64,000 bases of DNA from Streptomyces sp. NBC_01549 (GTDB taxonomy: Bacteria; Actinomycetota; Actinomycetes; Streptomycetales; Streptomycetaceae), in the NCBI RefSeq assembly GCF_026339955.1, contig NZ_JAPEPW010000001.1, positions 7,089,001-7,153,000 of the forward strand, in the 5' to 3' direction. Positions 51,669-59,791 of the stretch are shown here, piece by piece. The notes below the pieces were generated by a model. It was not told the origin of the DNA. It searched no databases and saw nothing but the letters and a program-made list of their open reading frames with translations. The position numbers and the translations under genes were made by a program. Numbering within the stretch: position 1 is the first letter of the stretch; every line of letters starts with the position of its first letter.

Positions 51669-52520
51669 CTACCGGAGGCCGAGTTGGCGCTCGGCCCCGG
51701 TCACGGTCTGCTCCAGCAGGACCGCGATCGTCATCGGGCCGACACCGCCCGGCACCGGCGTGATCAACCGGGCCCGCTCGCGGGCGGTGTCGAAGTCGAC
51801 GTCGCCGACGTTCCCGGGGTTGTAGCCCGCGTCGATCACGACGGCTCCCGGCTTGATGTCCTCGCCGCGGATCAGCCGGGGCCGGCCCACGGCGGCCACC
51901 ACGATGTCCGCCTCGCGCACGACCGAGGAGAGACCGGTCGTCCGCGAGTGGCAGTAGGTCACCGTCGCGTCGCGGCCGAGCAGCAGCATCCCGACCGGCT
52001 TGCCGAGGATCGCGCTGCGCCCCACCACGACGGCGCGCCTGCCGGCCGGGTCGACGTCGTACTCGTCGAGGAGTCGCATGATGCCGCCCGGGGTGCAGGA
52101 CACGAAGCCCGGCAGCCCGAAGCTCATCGCCGAGTACGAGCTCAGCGTCACCCCGTCGACGTCCTTCTCCGGCGCGATGGCCTCGAACGCCGCGCGCTCG
52201 TCGATGTGCGGCCCGACGGGGTGCTGGAGCAGGATGCCGTGCACGGCCGGGTCGCCCGACAGAGCCTTGAGCGTGTCGACCAGCTCGGCCGTGGTGGTGT
52301 CGGCGGGCAGGGCGACGTGCCGGGACTCGATGCCGGCCTTGCGGCTGCGGTTCTGCTTCATCCGGACGTAGGTGACCGAGGCGGGATCCTCGCCGACCAG
52401 CACCGTCGCGAGACACGGTGCCGTCCCCGTGCGCCCGGTGAGTTCGGCCGCGCGCTTGGCGGTCTCCTCGACGATGCGGCGCGCGAGACCCGCGCCGTCC
52501 ATGAGCTGGGCCTGGGACAT
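51669..52520 (-). CDS. folD: FolD methylene-THF dehydrogenase/cyclohydrolase, variant active-site loop
   Basis: A 283-residue bifunctional enzyme converting 5,10-methylene-THF to 10-formyl-THF with NADP. Catalytic Lys is in TYVRMKQNRSRKAG, KDVDG is present, and the Rossmann site is VVVGRSAILGKPVGMLLL. The loop usually QLPLP reads QHPVG here, keeping the Gln but changing the rest, so this may be a second, specialised FolD paralog. A ZTP riboswitch stands directly upstream, implying control by purine-folate stress. ATG at 52520. Confidence 0.94.
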   Translation of the reverse strand: MSQAQLMDGAGLARRIVEETAKRAAELTGRTGTAPCLATVLVGEDPASVTYVRMKQNRSRKAGIESRHVALPADTTTAELVDTLKALSGDPAVHGILLQHPVGPHIDERAAFEAIAPEKDVDGVTLSSYSAMSFGLPGFVSCTPGGIMRLLDEYDVDPAGRRAVVVGRSAILGKPVGMLLLGRDATVTYCHSRTTGLSSVVREADIVVAAVGRPRLIRGEDIKPGAVVIDAGYNPGNVGDVDFDTARERARLITPVPGGVGPMTIAVLLEQTVTGAERQLGLR

Positions 52521-52550
52521 GAGCTACTCCTGAGCGTCGCCGACACAATC

Positions 52551-52630
52551 GCCCAGGCGCGCGGCAAAGACCCGTTCGTCAGGCCGCTCCCCGGTGGTAT
52601 TCCACCTCAGCGCCAGTCACGGCCCGCGAC
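52551..52630 (-). promoter_or_regulatory. ZTP (pfl) riboswitch upstream of folD
   Basis: On the minus strand the RNA reads GUGACUGGCG, then a GGUGG/CCACC hairpin, then CGGGGAGCGGCC, a variable loop, and finally the CCGCGCGCCUGGGC pseudoknot half. This order and these bases are the conserved core of the pfl motif that senses ZTP/AICAR. It ends about 30 nt before the folD ATG, in the right place to control its expression. The rest of 52521-52850 has no gene; its right part is the promoter of the MarR gene. Confidence 0.93.
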
Positions 52631-52850
52631 CAGGGTAGCCCGTCCGATCAGCGGCCCGACTCGGCGGCAGCGGCCGCGTCGAGTGGGAGCGCCGCACGTT
52701 CCCAGCGACCGCAGATCCTCAACTCCCTTGCTGTGGCGCTGAGTTCGTCGCGCGATACGGCCGTGCCAAGGGTAACTGCGGTGTTCGTCAGGGCAGCGAA
52801 ATCAGTCATCAGGAAAACCATCCACAAGAAAACCGTTTACGGAGAGGCGC

Positions 52851-53450
52851 ATGGAAGACGTGAAGGCGGGAGAGGTGAAGGCCGTGCACGGGCAGGCCTC
52901 GGCGACGGACTCGGTCGACCGCCACGTCGCGGTCTGGGCGAAGGAACTCGACTGGATGGACCCGGTCAAGGAGGAGATCTTCGTCAGGCTCGCGATCCTG
53001 GCTCGGCGGGCGGCTCAGGCCCGCCGGGACATGCTCGACTCCGACGGGCTGCAGCACTGGCAGTTCAAGGTGCTGCTGATGCTGCGCAGACTCGGGCCGC
53101 CCTACGCGGCGAGCCCCTCGCAGCTCGCCGACATGCTCGGGCTGACCCGCGGCGCCCTGTCGGCGCGGCTCGGTCCGCTGGAAGGGGTGGGGCTGATCGC
53201 GCGTACGCACCACACGGCCGACCGGCGTCGCGTGGAGGTGCGGCTCACCGATGCCGGATACGCCGCATTCGAACAGCAGGCGGTGTCGGAGGACCGGGGT
53301 GAGAACGCACTGCTCTCAGTGCTGACCCCAGCAGAGAAGCGGACGCTCGCAGACCTGCTGCGGAAACTGGTCGTGGCAGCCGACGCCGCTGCGGGCGCGA
53401 GCGGCCCATCGCGGCCTTCGCCGAGAAGGTCCAGGTCAGGCGAGAGTTGA
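52851..53450 (+). CDS. MarR-family winged-helix regulator
   Basis: A 199-residue dimeric repressor. LQHWQFKVLLMLRRLGPPYAA is the recognition region lead, SPSQLADMLGLTRGALSARL the helix-turn-helix and THHTADRRRVEVRLTDAG the wing. An N-terminal extension of about 45 residues precedes the normal start; the ATG has GGAGAGG a few nt upstream so the extension is retained. Basic disordered C-terminus. Convergent with an NTF2-like gene; target unknown. Confidence 0.92.
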   Translation: MEDVKAGEVKAVHGQASATDSVDRHVAVWAKELDWMDPVKEEIFVRLAILARRAAQARRDMLDSDGLQHWQFKVLLMLRRLGPPYAASPSQLADMLGLTRGALSARLGPLEGVGLIARTHHTADRRRVEVRLTDAGYAAFEQQAVSEDRGENALLSVLTPAEKRTLADLLRKLVVAADAAAGASGPSRPSPRRSRSGES

Positions 53451-53474
53451 TCTGGACCTTCGGCCAGTTCCTTC

Positions 53475-53840
53475 CTACTCGTCCCATGCCTGCAGCAGCG
53501 TGTGTTCGACGATCTTGCCGTCGCGCAGCGAGACCATCGAGCTGGCCAGTACCCGCACGCCGTCCGGGTACTGGCAGGACTCGGTGAACGCGACGTGGTC
53601 GCCCTGGACGACACACTCTTCCAACTTGTGTGTCATGTCGCGGCTGTACACGTCGTTGAGCATCTCGGCGATCTCGCGTCGACCGTGTTTGACCATCGGG
53701 TGACTTGGCTGGGTATTGCGGTCGACGATGGTCATTTCCGCGTCGTCCGCGTAGAGCGACAGGAGATCCGCCGCATTGTGTCCTTCTATGCCCCGGCGTA
53801 GCGCTTCGGTGTCGAAGGCGGGGCCTGCCATGGTGCCCAT
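53475..53840 (-). CDS. NTF2-like/SnoaL-fold small protein
   Basis: A 121-residue cone-shaped alpha+beta barrel of the SnoaL/NTF2 superfamily. FDTEALRRGIEGHNAADLLSLYADDAEM is the usual N-terminal pattern, and VAFTESCQYPDGVRVLASSM the sheet. Members bind small ligands or act as isomerases; function unknown. ATG at 53840 has AAGGAGG 5 nt upstream; the frame beyond is a shadow. Single gene. Confidence 0.88.
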   Translation of the reverse strand: MGTMAGPAFDTEALRRGIEGHNAADLLSLYADDAEMTIVDRNTQPSHPMVKHGRREIAEMLNDVYSRDMTHKLEECVVQGDHVAFTESCQYPDGVRVLASSMVSLRDGKIVEHTLLQAWDE

Positions 53841-54012
53841 GTCGACCTCCTTGGAAGGCCGCGGTCCGCCACCGAGGGGACCGCGAAGGGCCTCTCTACC
53901 GAGAGTGCTCTGCCCCACCGTTCACGGCAAGCCCAGCCGGTGCGATGCGCCTCTCGGGTGAGGAGCGGGGGACAGCCGTGACCGTGCGCCGTCCGGGACT
54001 GTTGCTGCAAGC

Positions 54013-54309
54013 ATGATCTCAACACGACGTATGGTCGCCGCCGTTGGTCTCGCCGTCGGCGTCACGGGCCTTGCCGCGCCGATGGCGTCCGCGGCCGCCA
54101 CCGAGGCTCCGGCCGCGGGGAAGCTGAACCCGATGACCCAGCTCGACGCGCTCGCCGCCAGTGGCATCCCCGCGGAGCACCAGGCCGACATCCCGCGGGT
54201 CGCCGACCAGCTGGCCGGACTCAACCGCCTGAACGACCTCAACCAGTTGCACCAGGTCACCGACCTGGTCGCCCCTGTCACCGGACTCCTCCCGGGCCTC
54301 CAGGCCTAG
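54013..54309 (+). CDS. Small secreted protein with C-terminal APVTGLL motif
   Basis: A 98-residue exported protein: Sec signal MVAAVGLAVGVTGLAAPMASA (cleavage near residue 27), then a short Gln/Asn/Leu-rich mature chain of about 71 residues ending VTDLVAPVTGLLPGLQA. The end resembles the repeat unit APVTGLVAGL of the double-glycine peptide encoded at 21945. No Cys. I do not recognise a family. Start uncertain (ATG 54013 or 54031; weak ribosome sites). A strong terminator follows at 54366. Confidence 0.75.
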   Translation: MISTRRMVAAVGLAVGVTGLAAPMASAAATEAPAAGKLNPMTQLDALAASGIPAEHQADIPRVADQLAGLNRLNDLNQLHQVTDLVAPVTGLLPGLQA

Positions 54310-54365
54310 CACTGGCCTAAGGCCTGTCTTCTGGATCAGGCCTGGGCGTGTCCCAGCCCGTGTCC

Positions 54366-54390
54366 GCCCCCGGCATCCCGTGCCGGGGGC
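54366..54390 (+). terminator. 10-bp perfect stem terminator
   Basis: GCCCCCGGCA and TGCCGGGGGC pair fully around a 5-nt loop, 57 bp after the small secreted protein stop and before the convergent ABC gene, so it can stop transcripts from both sides. Confidence 0.8.
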
Positions 54391-54456
54391 ATGCGTGCAT
54401 GGCGGGGGTCGAGTGAAGGAAACTTCGTATGGAGAACGCGCGACGGTCCGCCCGCC

Positions 54457-56211
54457 TCAGCCGGCCGTCGCGAGGAACTGGGTCGCGGCCAGCTCCGCGT
54501 AGAGGGGGTCCCCGGCCACCAGTTCCCGATGGGTGCCCACGGCGCGTACGCGGCCCGCGTCCATGACGACGATACGGTCGGCCATCGTCACGGTGGACAG
54601 CCGGTGCGCGACCACCAGGACCGTGGTCGTACGGGCCACATCGGCGACCGTGTCGCGCAGCGCGGCCTCGTTCACCGCGTCGAGCTGTGAGGTCGCCTCG
54701 TCCAGGAGCAGCAGGCGGGGGTGGCGCAGCAGCGCGCGGGCGATCGCGACGCGCTGGCGTTCACCGCCGGACAGCCTCGTGCCACGGTGCCCGACGAGCG
54801 TGTCCAGGCCGCGCGGCAGCCGGGCGACCAGCCCGTCGAGCCGGGTCGTCTTCAGCACACGGGTGACGTCGGCGTCGTCGGCCTCCGGATTGCCGAGGAG
54901 CAGGTTCTCGCGCAGGGAGCCGGACAGGACCGGGGCGTCCTGCTCCACGTACCCGATGGCCGACCGGAGCCGGGGCAGGTCCCATTCCTCCAGCGGGCGG
55001 CCGTCGACCGTGATGACGCCCGCCTCGGGGTCGTAGAACCGCTCGATCAACGAGAACACGGTGGTCTTGCCCGCGCCGGAGGGGCCGACGAACGCGGTCA
55101 TGCCGCGGGCCGGGACGGCGAAGGTCACGCCGTGGTGGACGTACGGCAGGTCGTCGGCGTACCGGAAGCGGACGTCGTCGAAGGCGAGTGCGGCCGGTGT
55201 GGAGCCGGGGGCCGGCAGCGGCGCGGGCAGGGCGTCCGGTTCGGCGGGCAGCCGCAGCGCCTCCTGGATGCGGGCGAGCGCGGCGGCGCCGGTCTGGTAC
55301 TGGGTGATCGCGCCGACGACCTGCTGGATCGGCGACATGAGATAGAAGACGTAGAGGAGGAAGGCGACCAGCGTGCCGACGTCGATCGCGCCGGTCGCGA
55401 CCCGCGCGCCGCCCACCGCCAGGACCGTGATGAAGGCGATCTGCATCGCCAGTCCGGCCGTGTTGCCCGCGGCCGCCGACCACTTGGCGGCCCGTACGCT
55501 CTGCCGCCATGACTCCTCGGCCGCCGCGTGGATGGTCTGCTCCTCCCGGTGCTCGGCACCCGACGCCTTGACCGTGCGCAGCGCGCCGAGGATCCGCTCC
55601 AGCGAGGCGCCCATCACGCCCACGGCGTCCTGCGCCTGCTTGGTGGCGCGGTTGATGCGCGGCACGATCACGCCGAGCACCGTCCCCGCACACAAAATCA
55701 CCCCCAGAGTGACGCCGAGCAGCACCACGTCGACCAGGCCCATCATCACCACCGTCGCCACCAGGGTGAGACCACCGGTGCCGATGCCCACGAGCGAATC
55801 GGTGGTGACCTCGCGCAGCAGCGTCGTGTCGGAGGTAATACGGGCCATCAGGTCGCCCGGTTCACTGCGGTCCACCGCCGGTATCCGCAGCCGCAGCAGA
55901 TACGAGGAAAGAGCGCGCCGCGCGCCGAGCACCACCGACTCGGCGGTACGCCGCAGTACGTACGAACCCAGGGCCCCCACCGCGGCGTTGGTGACCACCA
56001 GTGCCGCCATGCCGATGAGCGCCCGCCCGATCGGCCGGTCGTGCGACAGGTCGGTGATGAGCCCCCGCGCCACCAGCGGCAGCACCAGGCCGGTGGCGCC
56101 GGTCGTCAGCGCCAGCAACGCGCCTGCCAGCAGTGCCCATCGATGCGGTCGTACGTACCCGAGAAGCAGCCGCCAGGCGGGCGGTCCGGCGTGCGGCTCA
56201 GCGATGCTCAC
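54457..56211 (-). CDS. ABC exporter (membrane + ATPase half-transporter)
   Basis: A 584-residue homodimeric-type exporter. Six membrane helices (about 15-310) are followed by the ATPase (about 335-584) with GPSGAGKTT, LSGGERQR and LLLLDEATSQLD. It resembles multidrug or lipid exporters of Actinobacteria. GTG at 56211 has AGGAG 5 nt upstream; the longer frame is rejected. Single gene, so it may act as homodimer. Substrate unknown. Confidence 0.92.
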   Translation of the reverse strand: MSIAEPHAGPPAWRLLLGYVRPHRWALLAGALLALTTGATGLVLPLVARGLITDLSHDRPIGRALIGMAALVVTNAAVGALGSYVLRRTAESVVLGARRALSSYLLRLRIPAVDRSEPGDLMARITSDTTLLREVTTDSLVGIGTGGLTLVATVVMMGLVDVVLLGVTLGVILCAGTVLGVIVPRINRATKQAQDAVGVMGASLERILGALRTVKASGAEHREEQTIHAAAEESWRQSVRAAKWSAAAGNTAGLAMQIAFITVLAVGGARVATGAIDVGTLVAFLLYVFYLMSPIQQVVGAITQYQTGAAALARIQEALRLPAEPDALPAPLPAPGSTPAALAFDDVRFRYADDLPYVHHGVTFAVPARGMTAFVGPSGAGKTTVFSLIERFYDPEAGVITVDGRPLEEWDLPRLRSAIGYVEQDAPVLSGSLRENLLLGNPEADDADVTRVLKTTRLDGLVARLPRGLDTLVGHRGTRLSGGERQRVAIARALLRHPRLLLLDEATSQLDAVNEAALRDTVADVARTTTVLVVAHRLSTVTMADRIVVMDAGRVRAVGTHRELVAGDPLYAELAATQFLATAG

Positions 56212-56459
56212 GGTGCTCCTAGCGGGAGTTCGGTGCGGGGCGTTCAGGCTACGTCGGCGCGGCCCCCGGACGGGAACGGGTCGCCCGCTGCGCAGGGCGT
56301 CCGCGTCGCGGACCATGGCGAGCGTCAGCGGGGCCCGTCCCGTTCCGGCAGACGGTCGTCGAGCACGCGGACCGGTACTTCGCCCGGGCCCGGTTCGCAG
56401 TACGTCGCGTTTTCGGAGCAATCTCCAGTGCCTTTACGGAACCGTACTTGTTCGACCCG

Positions 56460-56489
56460 TTGACACTTCGAGCCCTGCCTACTTAGAGT
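56460..56489 (+). promoter_or_regulatory. Promoter TTGACA-N18-TAGAGT with downstream palindrome
   Basis: TTGACA at 56460-56465 and TAGAGT at 56484-56489 form a good vegetative promoter reading right. The palindrome CGTTCCGAACG (56498-56508) sits at the expected transcription start and could be an operator. It drives the remnant ORF at 56545 and perhaps the sugar-binding protein beyond. The region 56212-56459 has no gene I can support. Confidence 0.55.
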
Positions 56490-56544
56490 CACACCATCGT
56501 TCCGAACGTGTGACGACATTTCGAACGGTTGAAAGGCAACTTCT

Positions 56545-56715
56545 TTGCGCATCACCGGAGTCGGTACACACGTGGACGTAACGTCGCCGCTCAACCTGAC
56601 GTACTTTCAGACACTCGTCGGCGACGGGATCGTGATCATGAGCGTCGGCAAAACCCGGAAGCCTGGGGCGGGCCGGCGCACCCATCGGCGATCTGTGAGG
56701 CACCAAGGCTCCTGA
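56545..56715 (+). pseudogene. Remnant N-terminus of an enolase-superfamily dehydratase
   Basis: A 56-codon ORF beginning TTG with GAAAGG about 8 nt upstream. Its first half, MRITGVGTHVDVT...NLTYFQTLVGDGIVIMSVGK, resembles the start of mandelate racemase/muconate lactonizing-type sugar-acid dehydratases; the second half is unrelated Arg-rich sequence and ends at TGA. It is therefore probably a broken gene that keeps its promoter and ribosome site. Identification rests on about 36 residues only. Confidence 0.45.
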
Positions 56716-57084
56716 GCACCGACCTCGCCCATGCGATCGACGGCTTGACCAGCCGTCACATCATCTAGATGCATGGGCAGTTCACTCCCGTGGAGATGCG
56801 CACCCAAGACCCTGACGACCTCGGCGGCCATGTGCGGATCCACAAGGTCGCCGAGCTGATCCGCCGCGGCGCACCGCTCCACCTGAAGGTCACGCTGTCC
56901 AGGGCGGCCGAGATCCACCCGTACGTCACCATCCGCGGGTACCTGAGCCTGGACACGGCACAGCACGGCCGGCTCGCGCTCGCCCCGCTCGCCGGCTGCC
57001 CGGCCCGCTCCACCGCCACTTCCCCACAGACATCAGATACGCCGTCACCTTTCTCGACGACGAGAAGAACAAGGAACGATCACC
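56716..57084. other. 369-bp stretch before sugar-binding protein, possible decayed gene
   Basis: An open frame from 56769 (MHGQFTPVEMRTQD...) has protein-like composition as far as about 57000 (HVRIHKVAELIRRGAPLHLK, EIHPYVTIRGYLSLD) but then runs into the coding region of the next gene in the wrong frame. No ribosome site and no family recognised. It may be the rest of a decayed metabolic gene between the dehydratase remnant and the binding protein. Confidence 0.35.
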
Positions 57085-58173
57085 ATGCACAACCGCAGAA
57101 CCGTCCTCGCCGCCATTGTCGGAGCTGCCTCCTCCGCCCTCACCCTGTCCGCCTGCGGCGGCGAGAGCAGCACGGGCAGCTCCAAGGGCGGCACCATCGG
57201 CATCGCCATGCCGACCCAGGCCTCCGAGCGCTGGATCACCGACGGCAAGAGCATCGTGAAGAACCTGCAGGGCAATGGGTACAAGGCCAAGCTGGTCTAC
57301 GGCGAGAACGAGCCGGCAACCCAGGTCTCCCAGATCGAGAACCTGATCACGCAGGGCGTCAGTGCACTGATCATCGCGGCCATCGACAACACGTCGCTGA
57401 CCAAAGTGCTCCAGCAGGCGGCCGACGCCAAGATCCCGGTGATCTCCTACGACCGGCTCATCCTCGGCACCAAGAACGTGACCTACTACGCCTCCTTCGA
57501 CAACGAGCAGGTCGGCCGGCTCCAGGCCCGCTACATCATCGACCAGCTCGGCCTGGAGAAGGGCAAGGGCCCGTTCAACATCGAGCTGTTCGCCGGCTCC
57601 GCCGACGACAACAACACCAAGTACTTCTTCAGCGGCGCGTTGCACCTCCTGCAGCCGTTCCTGGACAGCAAGCAGCTGGTCGTCCAGTCCGGTCAGACCG
57701 CGCTCAAGCAGATCACGACCCTGCGCTGGGACGGCGCCACCGCGCAGAAGCGCATGAACTCCATCCTCGCCACGACGTACAAGAGCAGGACGGTCGACGC
57801 GGTCCTGTCGCCGTACGACGGCATCTCCATCGGCGTCCTGGCAGCGCTTAGGGCGTACAACTACGGGTCCGTCAGCAAGCCCCTTCCGGTCATCACGGGG
57901 CAGGACGCCGAACTGGCCTCGGTGAAGTCGATCATCGCGGGTCAGCAGTCGCAGACCGTCTACAAGGACAGCCGCCAGCTCGCCGAGGTCGCCGCGAGCA
58001 TGGTCGACGACGTGCTCAACGGCAGGAAGCCGCAGCTCAACGACACCAGGACCTATGACAACGGTGCCAAGGTCGTGCCCGCCTACCTGCTGCAGCCCAT
58101 CAGCGTCGACAAGACCAACTACGACAGCGTTCTGGTCGCGACCGGCTACTACACCGACGCCGAGCTCAAGTAG
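57085..58173 (+). CDS. ChvE/XylF-type monosaccharide-binding lipoprotein (orphan)
   Basis: A 362-residue solute-binding protein. Signal peptide with lipobox LSACGG (Cys at about residue 24), so it is lipid-anchored. The mature part shows GTIGIAMPTQASERWITDGK, the start pattern of ChvE-type binding proteins for multiple monosaccharides, and VISYDRLI, DAVLSPYDGISIGVLAAL. Such proteins normally sit with an ATPase and a permease gene; neither follows here, only a terminator. Either it works with a remote transporter or the locus is a remnant. ATG with AAGGA 9 nt before it. Confidence 0.9.
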   Translation: MHNRRTVLAAIVGAASSALTLSACGGESSTGSSKGGTIGIAMPTQASERWITDGKSIVKNLQGNGYKAKLVYGENEPATQVSQIENLITQGVSALIIAAIDNTSLTKVLQQAADAKIPVISYDRLILGTKNVTYYASFDNEQVGRLQARYIIDQLGLEKGKGPFNIELFAGSADDNNTKYFFSGALHLLQPFLDSKQLVVQSGQTALKQITTLRWDGATAQKRMNSILATTYKSRTVDAVLSPYDGISIGVLAALRAYNYGSVSKPLPVITGQDAELASVKSIIAGQQSQTVYKDSRQLAEVAASMVDDVLNGRKPQLNDTRTYDNGAKVVPAYLLQPISVDKTNYDSVLVATGYYTDAELK

Positions 58174-58200
58174 CCGTACGACACCGGCGGAACGGTACGA

Positions 58201-58229
58201 GTAGAGCCCCCGTCATCCGGCGGCTCTAC
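58201..58229 (+). terminator. Terminator hairpin after sugar-binding protein gene
   Basis: GTAGAGCC and GGCTCTAC make an 8-bp stem, extended inside by two C-G pairs, 28 bp after the stop codon. It ends the unit, confirming that no transporter gene was co-transcribed downstream. Confidence 0.7.
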
Positions 58230-58686
58230 TGTTCGGTGAGGCCCTCGGTCGTGATGAACTCGATGGCCGGGTGGGGCATAGATCCGAACGGGTTGGCGTC
58301 CGCCGGAGCGGGAGGCGAGCACGTCGTGCCGGCGGGCGTCGTCGCGCGGTGTGCCCTCCCGGGCACGCGTCGGCCGTCGAGCCACACCAGGTGGGCAGGA
58401 CCTCGGGCGCATGCGGCGCGATCCGCTCCGGATGCGGCCCCTGGAGGGGCGGATACGTGGGCGCACCATGTCTTTCGCCCACCAGGCGGCATCGCGGCAA
58501 GGGAGCCGCTGCGCCGTCCACATGTACGCCGCGGCCGCCACCGGCGTGCTCCGACGGCGTGCGCCCAGGGCGTGAAGCCTCTCTCATGCGCTCGTGCCAA
58601 TCGGCCGACGACCCCGCTATGTTCGGACAGGGCGGGGAGAGACGTCACCAGCCGGCGCGCTGAGACCCCCACCCGAGGGGGATCAG
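58230..58686. other. 457-bp stretch with no supported gene
   Basis: Open frames on both strands lack ribosome sites. A minus-strand frame ending at 58226 finishes with MPHPAIEFITTEGLTEQ, which looks protein-like, so a decayed minus-strand gene is possible. The right end carries the ribosome site (GAGGGGG) for the gene at 58687. Confidence 0.35.
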
Positions 58687-59496
58687 ATGAACCTGGATGA
58701 AGTCCCGTACGAGCGCCGCACGTTGTTGGCCGTTGACGCGGGCAGTTCCTTGAAGGACATGACCGGAACGGACTGGGCGGTTGCCGGCGTCTCGGCACTG
58801 GTGCCGGTCGTCGGCTTTACCATCGCCGGCTGGCAATGGCGTCGCAGACGAGCTCTCGGTATCACCCTGGTCACGGTGCAGGCGGCGAGGGTCTTCACGT
58901 TCCCAGTCGGACACCCGGTGAGCGGAGCGGTCTACGCGGCCCATCCGCACCAACACGACAGCTACTACCCTCTGCACGATGTCCATAGTCATCTGCTCCG
59001 CGCCCGGGTGGAGGAGCTGACGGTCCTCCTTCGGTCGGCCGGTGCCGGTTTCATCGAGATCGAAGCCGCGGACGCTGTCAGCGAGCATGAGCTACGCCTG
59101 GCGTTGGGACTGCCCCTTGTGACGGATACGGGCATTCCCCTTGGTCAGGGAACGGCGGAGACCGCCCTTTCCTGGAAGACGCATGCTCATGCCACGTATC
59201 GGTGGCAGAGTGTCGGCCCGGTGCAGCGGGACGAGGAAGCCGATCCGTTGGCGCACCCCCTCCTGGCGACCGAGCCGGTGATTCGCGACATGGTGAGGAC
59301 GCTGGTGGACGACACGATGGCGCAGGCCTCGGCAGTCCTGGAGTCGACCAAGGACTTCGGATTCACGCCAGGGCTGGCGGCCACCGTGCAGCAGCAGGGG
59401 TTTCAACTGGGAGGCGCCTTCCGTCGGCACACCTCCAGCCGACTGGTCCTACGCGTCGCACGTGACCCGGGTGGATTCGACGACGACAGGTCCTAG
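58687..59496 (+). CDS. Unknown protein, one membrane helix; stop codon from hairpin element
   Basis: A 269-residue protein I do not recognise. Residues about 31-51 (VAGVSALVPVVGFTIAGWQW) form one membrane helix followed by a basic RRRRALG stretch, so the bulk is probably cytoplasmic. The rest is soluble alpha/beta with a histidine-rich loop (HPHQHDSYYPLHDVHSH, about 96-112). Codon use is a little less GC-biased than neighbours. ATG has GAGGGGG 4-5 nt before it. The stop TAG at 59494 is part of the CTAG terminus of the hairpin element at 59493, so the native C-terminus may have been longer. Confidence 0.65.
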   Translation: MNLDEVPYERRTLLAVDAGSSLKDMTGTDWAVAGVSALVPVVGFTIAGWQWRRRRALGITLVTVQAARVFTFPVGHPVSGAVYAAHPHQHDSYYPLHDVHSHLLRARVEELTVLLRSAGAGFIEIEAADAVSEHELRLALGLPLVTDTGIPLGQGTAETALSWKTHAHATYRWQSVGPVQRDEEADPLAHPLLATEPVIRDMVRTLVDDTMAQASAVLESTKDFGFTPGLAATVQQQGFQLGGAFRRHTSSRLVLRVARDPGGFDDDRS

Positions 59497-59661
59497 TGCC
59501 GTGGCAGGCAACGTTTGCCCGGCAAGGAGCGGCGTCCGGTGCGTGCTCTCGGCGTGCCGGCCGGAAGTCCTCGTACTGGACGTACTTGGGCTTTCGGCCG
59601 GTGCGGCGAGAGGGCGTGCCGGGCGTCGCGACGGGGCGAACGTTGTCTGTCGCGGCACTAG
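59493..59661. mobile_element. 169-bp MITE-like long inverted repeat (CTAGTGCCG ends)
   Basis: Two arms of about 75 bp that are mostly complementary: the left arm begins CTAGTGCCGTGGCAGGCAACG, and the reverse of the right end begins CTAGTGCCGCGACAGACAACG. The centre is a short loop around GTACTGGACGTAC. No ORF inside. Both termini are CTAG, which would fit insertion at a TA or CTAG target. The RNA could fold as one long hairpin. Non-autonomous element is inferred from structure; I recall similar intergenic hairpins in Streptomyces but cannot check here. Confidence 0.7.
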
Positions 59662-59752
59662 CCGCCGTAGTTGCCGCGGAGGGGCTCTCGCTGCGCGCGT
59701 GTCTCACCCGTCTCGCCGACACGCCGCTGACTCCGGCCGAGCGGGTCGAAAA

Positions 59753-59782
59753 GAGGGGTCGGCACCATGGTGCCGACCCCTC
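59753..59782 (-). terminator. Perfect 15-bp palindrome terminator of tRNA-fMet
   Basis: GAGGGGTCGGCACCA and its complement follow directly without spacer (effective loop about 4 nt), 10 nt after the tRNA 3' end on the minus strand, and TTTT follows, so it is a classical intrinsic terminator. Confidence 0.85.
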
Positions 59783-59791
59783 ACACATCAG

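Noticed and set aside
58226..58798. 190-codon minus-strand ORF
   Set aside because: Overlaps the start of the 58687 gene, no ribosome site; only its last 17 residues look protein-like, so at most a relic.
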